Assembly (NCBI GenBank): GCA_964436045.1
Contig: CAYTBN010000032.1
Span: 1 to 64,000, forward strand
Reading direction: 5' to 3'
DNA from: CAYTBN01 sp964436045
Lineage (GTDB): Bacteria; Myxococcota_A; UBA796; UBA9615; CAYRNR01
DNA: 64,000 bases
Within the stretch, counting starts at the first letter, position 1, and the number at the start of each line of letters is the position of its first letter. Of the stretch, positions 49,891 to 58,935 are shown piece after piece. The translations under genes were made by a program, and so were the position numbers. The notes under the pieces were generated by a model, which was not told the DNA's origin, made no database searches, and saw only the letters and a list, made by a program, of their open reading frames with translations.

Positions 49891-51561
49891 TCAGGCGGGG
49901 GAACGAAGGTGTTTGGTGCCCGCGCGGCGATAGGTCGCCCACAGGGTGATCCCGGCCTGCAGCGCCAGCAGGTAGGCCACCGCGAACAGCGCCAGCGCGA
50001 CCACCCCCAGCATGGGATTGACCCCGTCGCCCAGGTTCTTGGCGCCCAGGGTGATCAGGGAGGTCATGGTCACCGCGAACATGAAGACCATCGGTACGAT
50101 GGCGAACCAGGTGGCGCGGGAGCGGTGGGCCAGCCAGACGGAGACCGCCAGCAGGGCCAGGGCGGCCAGCAGCTGGTTGGCCGAGCCGAAGATCGGCCAG
50201 ATCTGCTGCCACTTGCCGGAGAAGGCCAGCGCCATCGCCAGCCCGACCCCGGCCGCGGTCGCCAGGTAGCGGTTGGTGGCCAGGATCGAGGGCTTCGCCC
50301 CCTCCGTCCGCGGCTCGAAGAACTCCTGGAAGCAGAACCGGCAGAGGCGGGTGCCGGTGTCCAGGGAGGTCAGGGCGAAGGCGCTGACCGCCAGGGCGAC
50401 GAAGGAGACCGCGGCCTCCTTGGGAATGCCCAGGCTGGCGATGAAGGTGCCCAGACCCGCCGAGAACGCGGCCACCGGTCCGCCGCCACCCGCGCCCAGG
50501 AAGCCGTCGTAGTCGGCCCGCGCCATGGTTGCCACCGTGACCAGCGCGAGGACCGCCAGCAGTGACTCGATGAGCATCCCGCCGTACCCCACCAGCTTGG
50601 CGTCGGTCTCGCGGTTGATCTGCTTGGAGGTCGTTCCCGAACCGACCAGCGAGTGGAACCCGGAGATGGCGCCGCAGGCGACGGTCACGAACAGCGCCGG
50701 GAACAGGTATCCCAGCTTGGGATCGTGGAAGCCGGTCGTCGCCGCGTACTCGATCTTCGGGTTGTAGACCACCACGCCGACCAGTCCCAGGATCAGCATC
50801 GCGTAAAGCAGGTAGGAGTTGAGGTAGTCCCGCGGTTGCAGCAGCGCCCAGACCGGGGTCACCGACGCCACGAAGACATAGGCGAACAGGATCCAGAGCC
50901 AGATCTTCATCGCCCGGTCCGGATCCTCGGACAGCGTCAGCGGGGCGTACTGACCCACGACGAGCCCCGCGAACAGCAGCAGCACGCCGACGATGGTCGC
51001 AGGGACGAAGGGCACCTTGAAACGGTTGACGGCGACGCCGAACAGTACCGCCAGCACCATGAACCACAGGGACGCGGTGGCGGCCGCTGGAACGGCGACG
51101 AAGGTCTTGGCGACCACGATCGCGAACACCGCGATCACCAGCACCAGGGCCGACCAGGCGAACACCAGGAACAGGACCTTGCCGGTGACGCCGACGTGCT
51201 CCTCGACCACCTCGCCGATGGACTTACCCTGGTGGCGCAGGCTGGCGACGATGGCCATGAAGTCGTGGGCCGCGCCCATGAAGATCCCGCCGAGCACGAG
51301 CCACACGTAGACCGGCAACCAGCCGAAGGCCAGCGCGGTCACCGGTCCGATGATCGGGGCGGCACCTGCGATGGACGCGAAGTGGTGGCCGAGCACCACC
51401 GCGGGTTTGGCGGGTACGTAGTCGACGCCGTCCTCGTGGGTGTGCGCCGGGGTCACACGGTTGCGATCCAGGCCAAGCTTGCGGGCCAGGAAGCCCCCGT
51501 AGAACACGTAGGCCGCCACGAACATGGCGATCCCTACCACCAACAACCAGATCGCCGACAT
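49891..51561 (-). CDS. cstA: carbon starvation protein A, pyruvate/peptide transporter
   Basis: A 556-residue polytopic inner-membrane transporter of the CstA/BtsT family, which imports pyruvate (and perhaps peptides) with protons. Identified from the family hallmarks VLGHHFASIAGAAPIIGP, GAAHDFMA and the FHSLVGSGTTSKQ segment. It is shorter than E. coli CstA (701) and nearer to the compact members found in many anaerobes and Gram-positives. It starts directly after the TAG of the upstream gene with no gap. Confidence 0.93.
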   Translation of the reverse strand: MSAIWLLVVGIAMFVAAYVFYGGFLARKLGLDRNRVTPAHTHEDGVDYVPAKPAVVLGHHFASIAGAAPIIGPVTALAFGWLPVYVWLVLGGIFMGAAHDFMAIVASLRHQGKSIGEVVEEHVGVTGKVLFLVFAWSALVLVIAVFAIVVAKTFVAVPAAATASLWFMVLAVLFGVAVNRFKVPFVPATIVGVLLLFAGLVVGQYAPLTLSEDPDRAMKIWLWILFAYVFVASVTPVWALLQPRDYLNSYLLYAMLILGLVGVVVYNPKIEYAATTGFHDPKLGYLFPALFVTVACGAISGFHSLVGSGTTSKQINRETDAKLVGYGGMLIESLLAVLALVTVATMARADYDGFLGAGGGGPVAAFSAGLGTFIASLGIPKEAAVSFVALAVSAFALTSLDTGTRLCRFCFQEFFEPRTEGAKPSILATNRYLATAAGVGLAMALAFSGKWQQIWPIFGSANQLLAALALLAVSVWLAHRSRATWFAIVPMVFMFAVTMTSLITLGAKNLGDGVNPMLGVVALALFAVAYLLALQAGITLWATYRRAGTKHLRSPA

Positions 51562-52302
51562 CTACTCCACCAACTCCACGACCTCTCGCTTGACCTGATA
51601 TTTCACCAGCCGGTGGGGGGGGGCGGTCTCGATCCAGTAGTGGAGCTTGGGCGCCAGGTGAGCCCAGGTGCCGCGCATCGAGCAGGCCACGTGGAAGGTC
51701 TCGTAGGTTCCGGAGGGCAACACGATGGTCTCCGGGTCCTTCAGCGCCGCCGAGAAGTGGTAGAGCACCTCGTCGGACAGGAACGAGAACTTCATCCTGT
51801 CCTCGTTGTCGAGGAACTTGAGGAACAGCAGCGGCAGAGCCAGGTAGGCCACTGTGTCCTCGGCGGTGCGCAGGGAGCGCGAGCTGGAGCCGGTCTCGAC
51901 CAGGGCTTCCTCGCGCTCGTAGACGGTCTCCGTCCACGCAGGTGCGCCCCGCTTGCGGTGGCGCGACATCAGTGGCTGGAGCGTCAGCTCGTCCATGTAG
52001 ATCGTGTGGTGGACGAGGGCGGCCGCCCCGTCCTCGAAGGTCTCCACGTCGATCCGGAGGACCGGGGTGTCGTCCAGCGTGTCCCTGGCGACGGTGAAGA
52101 TCTCCTCGTCGGTCAGCAGCTCGCCGTCCCGATAGCGGCGGTAGTGGACGGTCGTGCCCACCTGGCCGTCCAGGTGGGGTGTGGCGAGCATGCCCTCCTC
52201 GGCCAGGCGGAAGTACATCGATCCCCAGTCGCGGGCCGCGGCCGGCGCGGCCAGCGCCAGCGCCGCCAGCAGCAGGATCGTCAGCGGGATGGTCCGGTTG
52301 AT
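51562..52302 (-). CDS. DUF3108-like periplasmic protein, probable AUC start
   Basis: A 246-residue exported protein. The signal peptide (INRTIPLTILLLAALALA/APAAA) has no ATG, GTG or TTG near its head. GGAGG (52312-52308) lies exactly 5 bases before an ATC at 52302, so I take ATC as the start; the next usual start, a GTG at 52434, would add 44 unlikely residues. The mature part resembles DUF3108: a beta-rich fold ending LHYWIETAPPHRLVKYQ, a set of proteins of the lipid-binding LolA-like shape. It leads the cstA operon. Confidence 0.72.
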   Translation of the reverse strand: MNRTIPLTILLLAALALAAPAAARDWGSMYFRLAEEGMLATPHLDGQVGTTVHYRRYRDGELLTDEEIFTVARDTLDDTPVLRIDVETFEDGAAALVHHTIYMDELTLQPLMSRHRKRGAPAWTETVYEREEALVETGSSSRSLRTAEDTVAYLALPLLFLKFLDNEDRMKFSFLSDEVLYHFSAALKDPETIVLPSGTYETFHVACSMRGTWAHLAPKLHYWIETAPPHRLVKYQVKREVVELVE

Positions 52303-52307
52303 GGGAA

Positions 52308-52312
52308 CCTCC
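52308..52312 (-). promoter_or_regulatory. Shine-Dalgarno that marks the AUC start
   Basis: GGAGG followed by TTCCC and then ATC. No other initiation codon lies within 15 bases in any frame that gives a protein. Confidence 0.6.
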
Positions 52313-52465
52313 GTCCACGCACTCCAGGGCGTTCGACGTCGCCGGGGCGCGGAGCCTTCGAAGCCTACACCAGAGGCTGATTGTGTGCGCGGTGAGCGCC
52401 GTCGCCAAGGGCCCACCGCTGCCCGGTCGCTCACGCGCGCGAGGCGCGCGCACCAATTTTTTGGG

Positions 52466-52493
52466 TTGACTTGGATCTCCCTGGGTCTAGAGT
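52466..52493 (+). promoter_or_regulatory. promoter of the activase gene
   Basis: TTGACT (52466-52471) and TAGAGT (52488-52493) are 16 bases apart. A T-rich tract (52457-52462) just upstream of the -35 could serve as an UP element. It also follows a 7-bp GC stem at 52434-52450. Confidence 0.55.
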
Positions 52494-52499
52494 GCCAAA

Positions 52500-52523
52500 A
52501 CTAGACTGACGCGTCAGTCTAGT
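52500..52523. promoter_or_regulatory. perfect 24-bp palindromic operator
   Basis: ACTAGACTGACG and its exact inverse CGTCAGTCTAGT abut with no spacer. The site begins 6 bases after the -10 box, over the expected transcription start. TGACGCGTCA-type cores are common among TetR-family operators in acyl-CoA metabolism. No TetR gene lies in this window. Confidence 0.75.
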
Positions 52524-52548
52524 GCTCTCGGTCGGGAGGATGGACAAC

Positions 52549-55500
52549 ATGGATGGAATCGCTGGAAACGTCTCCGGAGTGCGCGCGGACGCCTGGGTAG
52601 GTGCTCTGGGGATCGACGTGGGATCGCTGTACGTCAAGATGGTCTGGGTGCGGCCGGACGGCACGCCCGTGGCCGACGCACGGGAACACCAGGGGCGACC
52701 GATCCCGGTGCTGCGCGCGATGCTGGCGGCGGCGGAGGTTCCGGCAGCGTTGCCCATCGGCGTCACCGGACCGCTGGCGGCGGTGATCGGCGACCAGGGG
52801 GTGGGCGAGATGGTGGACTCGATCCGGGCCGCCATCCGCGGGGTCCGAGACGCCTGTCCCGAGGTTCGCAACATCCTCGAAGTGGGCGGCGGCAGCCTGG
52901 CCCGCATCACCATCGACGACGCCGGTCAGCTGCTGGACTACAGCTCCAACTCGCTGTGTGCCGCGGGCACCGGCTCGTTCCTCGACGAGCAGGCCCGCCG
53001 CATGGGCCTCGGCATCGAGCAGATCGAGAACTTCGAGGGCGTCCAGGACCCGCCGACGGTCGCGACCCGGTGTGCGGTCTTCGCCAAGTCGGATCTGATC
53101 CACCGCCAGCAGGAGGGCTACGGACCGGAGGCCATGTGGTCTGGCCTTTGCCGGGGACTGGTGGGCACCATCCTGCAGACCCTGGCCGGTGGCCGCGACC
53201 TGCGCGGGCCGACCCTGATGATCGGCGGCGTGTCCCGCAATCCGGAGGTCCAGCGCTGGCTGCACGATCGGCTCGGCGAGGACTTCCGCCGCCTGACCGA
53301 CGCTCACCTGCTACCCGCCATCGGTGCCGCGCGGATCGCGGCCGAGGGCATGGTCGAGGCCACGGTCTGGGGCCAGCTCCGGGACAGCAAGCCCGTGGGC
53401 AAGGACAGCCATCGGCGGCAGTCCCTGGCGCTGGAGCGATCCACCTATCCGTCCCTGGACGTGCTCGAGGAGTACGTGGACGAGTGGCGCGTCGAGGTAC
53501 GTCGCCACGTCGAACTTCCCGCCACACCCGTGCGTGTGGCGCTGGGGATCGACATCGGCTCGACGAGCACCAAGGCCATCCTGATCCGCCCCGACGGCCA
53601 GGTGATGGTCGATCTGTACTGCCGCACTTCGGGCGATCCCATCGAGGCCACCCAGCGGCTGTTCTCCAGCATGGCGGCCATCGAACGCGACGCGGGCAGC
53701 ACCTTCCAGGTCTTCGCCTGCGCCACCACCGGCAGCGGCCGCAAGCTGGTGGGACAGGTGGTGGGCGCGGACGTGGTGGTCAACGAGATCTCGGCCCACG
53801 TGCGGGGCGCCCAGGCGGTGGACCCCGAGGTGGAGACCATCTTCGAGATCGGCGGCCAGGACGCCAAGTTCATGGACGTGCGCGGGGGGTTCCTGCGGGA
53901 CGTGAACATGAACTACGTGTGCGCGGCCGGCACCGGCTCCTTCATCGAGGAGCAGGCGATCAAGCTCGGTTTCCCGATCCAGGCCGTTGGCGAGGCCACC
54001 TTGGGGATCGCACCACCGGTGACGTCGGACCGCTGCACGGTGTTCATGGAGCAGGACGTTCACCGGCTCCTGCGCCAGGGGTTCCAGCGCGACGAGGTCA
54101 TGGCAGCGGTGCTGTACTCGGTGGTGCAGAACTACCTGAACCGGGTGGTCGGGAATCGCCACCGATCCGACAAGCGGATCACCTTCCAGGGAGCGACCGC
54201 CCGCAACCGTGGGCTGGTGGCGGCATTCGAGAAACTGCTCGGGGTCGAGGTCGTGGTGTCGCCCCTGTGCCACCAGATGGGTGCCTACGGCTCGGCGTTG
54301 CTGGCCATCGACGCCCGGCAGCGGGACGATGCCGATGATTCGGCGTTCCGCGGCCTGGACCTGGCCAGCCGTCGCATCGAGCTGCACCGCGAGGTCTGCG
54401 AGCTGTGCAACAACCTGTGCACCATCACCACCGCCGACATCGAGGGAGACGAGGCCCGGCCCTCGTGGGGATACCTCTGTGGCAGGGATCCGGAGGAGAC
54501 CCGGATGCGGCGGCCCGACGGCTTCCGCCCGATCCAGGAGCGCCTCAAGGCCTGGCGCCGTGCCCGCGGTCCGCGCCCGGCGGCCGATGCGCCCCTGATC
54601 GCGATCCCCCGCGCCCTGGGCACGTGGGACCTCTATCCCCTGTGGCGGACCTTCCTGGAGAGCCTGGGATTCCGGGTCAAGCTGGGACCGCCCACCGACG
54701 GACCGATCTCGACCACCGGCAGCCAGCTGTCGGCGTCCGACTATTGCTTCCCGATGAAGCTGGCCCACGGCCACGCGGCGGCGTTGCTGCGTGACAAGGC
54801 CGTGGACCACGTGTTCATGCCCTTCGTGATCGGCGAGCAGTTCGATCCCGAGGTGACCACGGCCGCCCACCTGTGCCCGCTGAACATCGCCCAGGCCGCC
54901 TCGGTTCGCGCCGCGTGCACCGGAGCCGGTATCGACCCCGCCCGGATCGTGGCTCCGGCCGTCGACCTGGCCTGGTCCGACGAGCGGCTGGCGCGCCAGC
55001 TCCACACCGCCCTCGCCCCGGTGCTGGGTGTGGACGCGGACGCGGTGGCACGCGCCTGGAACGCTGCGCGGGGAGCCCTCGCGGAGTTCCGCGACGAGTG
55101 CCGGGAGATCGGCGAACGAGCCCTGGCGGCCCTCGGTCCCGACGACCGGGCGATCGTGCTGCTCGGCCGCGGTTACAACCTGTACGACGAGGGCGCCAAC
55201 GTCGCGCTGCCGCGCAAGATCGCGGAGCAGGGCTGGACCCTCATCCCGATGGACACGCTGCCGCTGCCGGTCGACAGCCTCGGACCGGGGCTGCACAACA
55301 TGTTCTGGTGGTCGGGCCGCCGGATGCTCGAGGCCGCCCGCTTCACCCGCGACGACCCGCGGCTGCACGCGGTGTGCTTCACCAACTTCAGCTGCGGCCC
55401 CGACTCCTTCGTGCTGACCTACATGGCCGAGATCATGGGCGAGAACCCCTACCTGGTGCTGGAGCTGGACGAGCACGGATCGGATGGTGGCTACCTGACC

Positions 55501-56838
55501 CGCATCGAGGCGTTCGTCGACGTGCTGGGCCAGGATCGTCCGGCTGCGCCGACGCCGCCGCCGCTCCGCGAGCCGGCGGGGCCCATGGACCGGGTCGGCG
55601 ATCGCACCCTGTGGATGCCGCCGATGGCCCTGTTCGGCCAGATGCTTCCGGCGGTGTTCCGTGGCGCCGGCTACAACGCCCAGATCCTGCCGCCGGAGAC
55701 CGAGGAGAGCTTCGAGCGGGGCAGGAAGCAGTGCCGCGGCACCGAGTGCCTGCCCGCGCCCGCGACCATCGGCAGCCTGATCCACACCCTCGAGCAGCAG
55801 GGTGAGGACCTGTCGCGACACGCCATCTTCATGCCCACCGCCGCAGGGCCCTGCCGCTTTGGCCAGTACAACCAGCTGACCCGGATGGCGCTGGACCGGA
55901 TCGGCATGGATGAGGTCTTCATCACCTCGCCCGGCTCCGACGACACCTACGCGGGCGTCGGCACCCGGCTCCAGCTGCGGCTGTACCAGGGCGTGTTGCT
56001 CAACGACGTGCTGACCAAGCTGCTCTGCCGGCTGCGGCCCTACGAGCTGACCCCGGGCCTGGTCGAGGACATCATCGACGACGGCCAGGCGGATCTGGTG
56101 CGGATGCTGGAACAGAACCGGGACTACATGCCCGTGCTGCGGCGGCTGGCCCGCCGGCTGCGGCGGGTGCCACTGAGCGGCGAGCGCAGGCCGCTGGTGG
56201 GCATCGTCGGCGAGATCTACGTGCGCTGTAACACCTTTTGCAACCAGGACGTGATCGGCGCCATCGAGACCGGTGGCGGCGAGGCCTGGCTGTCGCCGAT
56301 CTCCGAGTGGATCCTGTACACCCAGGCGATGGAGCTGCGGGTCACCAGCGACGAGCGACGGCGTCTGCAGTGGGCCAAGGCCCGGGCGCGCACCCGGCTG
56401 CTGGAGTGGTACGAGAACCGCATCTACAACGTGTTCGGCTCGATGCTGGCCGACCGCCACGAGCCGCCCGTGGACGAGGTGATCCGTGCCGGTGAGCGCT
56501 TCATCCCCGTGGAGTTCGAGGGCGAGACGATCCTGACCATCGGCCGGGCCGTGCGTTACCTGCAGGACGGCGCGGCGATGGTGGTCAACGCTGCGCCGTT
56601 CACCTGTATGCCGGGGGCGCTGACGTCCGGCGTCTTGCGCCAGGTCCAGGACGAGATGGGCGCGCCCGTGATCAGTCTGTTCTACGACGGCACGGGCGAC
56701 GTCAATCGTCAGGTGGTGCTCACCCTGCGTAACCTGGGGATCGAGGGGGAGGCCGGCCATCCCGCGGCCGAACAGCCGGGCGTGGAACCGGTCGAGATCA
56801 GTAGTTGCTCTGCAGGCCGAGCTGGACGAACACGCTGA
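52549..56838 (+). CDS. acyl-CoA dehydratase activase fusion (double BadF domain, DUF2229 and HgdB-like parts)
   Basis: A 1429-residue cytoplasmic protein. I start it at 52549, where GGGAGG lies 9 bases upstream; a GTG at 52522 falls inside the operator. It holds two ASKHA ATPase domains of the BadF/HgdC type: GIDVGS at 21-26 with Cys137 (CAAGTGSF) and Cys175, and a second with GIDIGS near 335, Cys458 and Cys496. These Cys pairs ligate the [4Fe-4S] cluster shared by activase subunits. Then comes a DUF2229 region (about 670-1000) and a dehydratase D-subunit-like region to the end. The family uses ATP to inject a high-energy electron into 2-hydroxyacyl-CoA dehydratases or benzoyl-CoA reductases. 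No separate dehydratase is encoded nearby. Tail-to-tail overlap with the next gene is 41 bases. Confidence 0.88.
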   Translation: MDGIAGNVSGVRADAWVGALGIDVGSLYVKMVWVRPDGTPVADAREHQGRPIPVLRAMLAAAEVPAALPIGVTGPLAAVIGDQGVGEMVDSIRAAIRGVRDACPEVRNILEVGGGSLARITIDDAGQLLDYSSNSLCAAGTGSFLDEQARRMGLGIEQIENFEGVQDPPTVATRCAVFAKSDLIHRQQEGYGPEAMWSGLCRGLVGTILQTLAGGRDLRGPTLMIGGVSRNPEVQRWLHDRLGEDFRRLTDAHLLPAIGAARIAAEGMVEATVWGQLRDSKPVGKDSHRRQSLALERSTYPSLDVLEEYVDEWRVEVRRHVELPATPVRVALGIDIGSTSTKAILIRPDGQVMVDLYCRTSGDPIEATQRLFSSMAAIERDAGSTFQVFACATTGSGRKLVGQVVGADVVVNEISAHVRGAQAVDPEVETIFEIGGQDAKFMDVRGGFLRDVNMNYVCAAGTGSFIEEQAIKLGFPIQAVGEATLGIAPPVTSDRCTVFMEQDVHRLLRQGFQRDEVMAAVLYSVVQNYLNRVVGNRHRSDKRITFQGATARNRGLVAAFEKLLGVEVVVSPLCHQMGAYGSALLAIDARQRDDADDSAFRGLDLASRRIELHREVCELCNNLCTITTADIEGDEARPSWGYLCGRDPEETRMRRPDGFRPIQERLKAWRRARGPRPAADAPLIAIPRALGTWDLYPLWRTFLESLGFRVKLGPPTDGPISTTGSQLSASDYCFPMKLAHGHAAALLRDKAVDHVFMPFVIGEQFDPEVTTAAHLCPLNIAQAASVRAACTGAGIDPARIVAPAVDLAWSDERLARQLHTALAPVLGVDADAVARAWNAARGALAEFRDECREIGERALAALGPDDRAIVLLGRGYNLYDEGANVALPRKIAEQGWTLIPMDTLPLPVDSLGPGLHNMFWWSGRRMLEAARFTRDDPRLHAVCFTNFSCGPDSFVLTYMAEIMGENPYLVLELDEHGSDGGYLTRIEAFVDVLGQDRPAAPTPPPLREPAGPMDRVGDRTLWMPPMALFGQMLPAVFRGAGYNAQILPPETEESFERGRKQCRGTECLPAPATIGSLIHTLEQQGEDLSRHAIFMPTAAGPCRFGQYNQLTRMALDRIGMDEVFITSPGSDDTYAGVGTRLQLRLYQGVLLNDVLTKLLCRLRPYELTPGLVEDIIDDGQADLVRMLEQNRDYMPVLRRLARRLRRVPLSGERRPLVGIVGEIYVRCNTFCNQDVIGAIETGGGEAWLSPISEWILYTQAMELRVTSDERRRLQWAKARARTRLLEWYENRIYNVFGSMLADRHEPPVDEVIRAGERFIPVEFEGETILTIGRAVRYLQDGAAMVVNAAPFTCMPGALTSGVLRQVQDEMGAPVISLFYDGTGDVNRQVVLTLRNLGIEGEAGHPAAEQPGVEPVEISSCSAGRAGRTR

Positions 56839-57481
56839 CACCCGCGAGCTGGGAATCCCCGGCAAAACCCAGCACCGGTCCGACCGCGCCCTTGAGGAAC
56901 ATGGTCGAGCGCACGCTCACATCCCACTCGGCGCCGATGTCGAACAGGATCGGCCATTCGACCCACCACCCGAAGGGGCTCAGCCGCAGCCACGCGACCA
57001 CCGGGCTCTCGAAGCCCAGGATCAGCGACCACGAGTTCCGCATGTCCACCGAGGCGCTGACGCCCAGGTTGATCACCGGACCCAGGGTCGGCTGCAGGCT
57101 CCTGGAGCGCCCCCAGCGCATGTTCACGTAGATCCCGCGGGAGCCGCCGTAGAGACCGACATAGAGTCCCGGCTCGAAGCGGAACGACACCACCGACCGT
57201 CCGTGGATGCCCAGCAGCGTGCGCGACGAGAGACCGACGTGGATCGTGAACGGCCAGACGATGGCGCCGACGTGGAGGCCGAGGGTGCGCTTGCCAGTGG
57301 ACTGGAAGTCCCACTGGTACCCGAGCTGCGGAAAGCCCAGATAGAACTCGTGGGCCTTCTCGCCTGGGTTGAGGTGTTCGCCGCCCGCCAGGGTGGTGGC
57401 TCCGCCGTCCCGCGGCGCAACCAGGGCCAGCGCCAGGGTCATGGCGAGGACCAGGGTGGTGGCCGTCGAACGCAGCTCCAC
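56798..57481 (-). CDS. outer-membrane barrel-like protein
   Basis: A 227-residue exported protein with a GTG start (AAGGAG 5 bases upstream) and signal peptide (LVLAMTLALALVA). The mature part is alternating beta strands with aromatic girdles (YLGFPQLGYQW, GLYVGLYGG, WVEWPILFDIG) and ends VFVQLGLQSNY, fitting an eight-stranded barrel. Function is unknown. Its last 13 codons lie antisense to the end of the activase gene. Confidence 0.75.
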   Translation of the reverse strand: MELRSTATTLVLAMTLALALVAPRDGGATTLAGGEHLNPGEKAHEFYLGFPQLGYQWDFQSTGKRTLGLHVGAIVWPFTIHVGLSSRTLLGIHGRSVVSFRFEPGLYVGLYGGSRGIYVNMRWGRSRSLQPTLGPVINLGVSASVDMRNSWSLILGFESPVVAWLRLSPFGWWVEWPILFDIGAEWDVSVRSTMFLKGAVGPVLGFAGDSQLAGVSVFVQLGLQSNY

Positions 57482-57547
57482 GTCAACTCCTTCGTCGGTG
57501 GGCAGCCATCGTAGGCGAAACGTTGCCGGGTGGCAACGACGGGGCTC

Positions 57548-58393
57548 CTAGAGCGCGTCGATGTCGATGGTGGAGGCCACGTCCTCGTCGATGGTCACGG
57601 CGAGGGTTTCCTTCTTGCCGTCCATGTAGGTGGTGATCGACTCGCGCTCGAGCTTGCGGTTGATGCGCTTGCTGACCTCCTCGAAGGGGATCTCGGTGCG
57701 CTCACCCTCCTTCTTGATCACGTGGTAGCCGAAGCGGGTCTTGATCGGACCGGTGATATCGCCCACCTGCAGGGCGAAGACCGCCTCCTCGAACTCGGGG
57801 GTCATCCGGCCGCGGCCGAACCAGCCCAGGTCGCCGCCCTTGATCTTGGACGCACGGTCCTCGCTCAGCTCCTTGCACAGAGCCTCGAAGTCCTCGTCGG
57901 CGTCGGCGCGCTTGCGGGCCTCCTTGGCCAGGCCCTCGTCCTTGACCAGGATGTGGCGGGCCTGGACCTGCTCCTTCTTGTAGTCCTCGATGTTCTCCTG
58001 GTAGTAGGCCTGGGCGGCCTCTTCGCCAGCGGCATTCTCGCGCAGGTCCTTCATCAGCCGGTTGACCAGGTAGTTCTCCTCCGCCTGGCGCATGGCGATC
58101 TGGTCCTGGGGCGTCTGGCCGATTCCCTGGGCCAGGGCGTCGGCCGCCAGCGCCTTGTTCAGCGCCAGCCGCTCGATCATGTCCTTGCGGCCCTCGGGGG
58201 TCTTGAAGCGGGTGCGCTGCCGCTCGTTCATCGACGACAGGAAGGCCTCCACCTCGGCCTGGGTCAGGCTGCCGCCTTCGAAGGTGGCGAGCACGGCGCT
58301 GTCGTCGGTGATCTCGGTGGTGGTGCCGGAGTTGCAGGCCGCCAGCAGGGTGCCGATGGCCGCCACGATCAGTGCATTGGTCAGGGTTCGCAT
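57548..58393 (-). CDS. parvulin-type peptidyl-prolyl isomerase lipoprotein
   Basis: A 281-residue lipoprotein (LLAAC). GGGAGG precedes the ATG by 6 bases. A SurA/PrsA-like N-terminal helical part (about 30-135) is followed by a parvulin domain (about 140-235) with QARHILVKDEG, GGDLGWFGRGRMTPEFE and FGYHVIKKE. It would fold proteins in the envelope, plausibly the many barrels and lipoproteins encoded here. It has its own promoter. Confidence 0.92.
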   Translation of the reverse strand: MRTLTNALIVAAIGTLLAACNSGTTTEITDDSAVLATFEGGSLTQAEVEAFLSSMNERQRTRFKTPEGRKDMIERLALNKALAADALAQGIGQTPQDQIAMRQAEENYLVNRLMKDLRENAAGEEAAQAYYQENIEDYKKEQVQARHILVKDEGLAKEARKRADADEDFEALCKELSEDRASKIKGGDLGWFGRGRMTPEFEEAVFALQVGDITGPIKTRFGYHVIKKEGERTEIPFEEVSKRINRKLERESITTYMDGKKETLAVTIDEDVASTIDIDAL

Positions 58394-58443
58394 GGTCTAC
58401 CTCCCGGTCGTTTCGCGCAGTGTTGACCGCGCGCGAGGCGGCG

Positions 58444-58472
58444 AATCTAGAACAATGGCGGGCTGCGGGCAA
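58444..58472 (-). promoter_or_regulatory. promoter of the isomerase gene
   Basis: TTGCCC (58472-58467) and TAGATT (58449-58444) are 17 bases apart on the minus strand. The leader would be about 44 bases. Confidence 0.45.
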
Positions 58473-58491
58473 GGGGCCGCTGCGGACCCGA

Positions 58492-58929
58492 TCACGGATC
58501 CCGGAGTGCGGCCAGGTTCGGATCGTCCGGGTGGCGGGAGAGGGCGTCTTGCAGCAGGGCGCGCGCGTCGTCGTGCTGGTCCATCGCGCGAAGCGCGCGG
58601 ATGTGGAGGGCGTCGACCTCGGCAGCACCGCCGCCGTCGGTTCGGCTGGCGCGCGACGCGTAGTGCAGGGCCAGCCGGGGTTTGTGGTGCTCCTCCCGCT
58701 CCGGCTCGAGGTAGAACCCGGCCGCGAACAGGAGCAGTTGCAGGTGCTCCGGATGGCGCTCGAGGCCGCGGCGGAAGGCAGCCTGACTGGCCTCCGCGTC
58801 GCCGGCCGCGAGGGCGTCCTGGGCCTGGACCAGCGACTGGTCCGGATCGGGACCGCAGCCGGCTAGCAGTACCAGGGACACGAAGGCCGCGGCGGGCTGC
58901 CTCGGAGGTCGCGATCGGGTCGAGATCAC
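58492..58929 (-). CDS. small TPR-like lipoprotein
   Basis: A 145-residue lipoprotein (LLAGC) with a GTG start 6 bases after the kinase stop. The mature part is helical with at least two TPR-like motifs (DALAAGDAEASQAAFRRGLE and ALRAMDQHDDARALLQDAL). Its coupling to the kinase gene suggests a role in the same signalling or envelope process, which is inference. Confidence 0.75.
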   Translation of the reverse strand: MISTRSRPPRQPAAAFVSLVLLAGCGPDPDQSLVQAQDALAAGDAEASQAAFRRGLERHPEHLQLLLFAAGFYLEPEREEHHKPRLALHYASRASRTDGGGAAEVDALHIRALRAMDQHDDARALLQDALSRHPDDPNLAALRDP

Positions 58930-58935
58930 AGCGTC

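Noticed and set aside
52434..52462. GC stem followed by six T, read as a terminator on the plus strand
   Set aside because: No plus-strand transcript enters it. The T-run is 6 bases from the stem and lies directly upstream of a -35, where an UP-element role is more likely.
53311..56865. A 1184-residue open frame on the minus strand opposite the activase gene
   Set aside because: It is rich in His, Arg, Gly and Val with no domain, and the plus strand encodes a clear multi-domain enzyme. High GC leaves antisense frames open.
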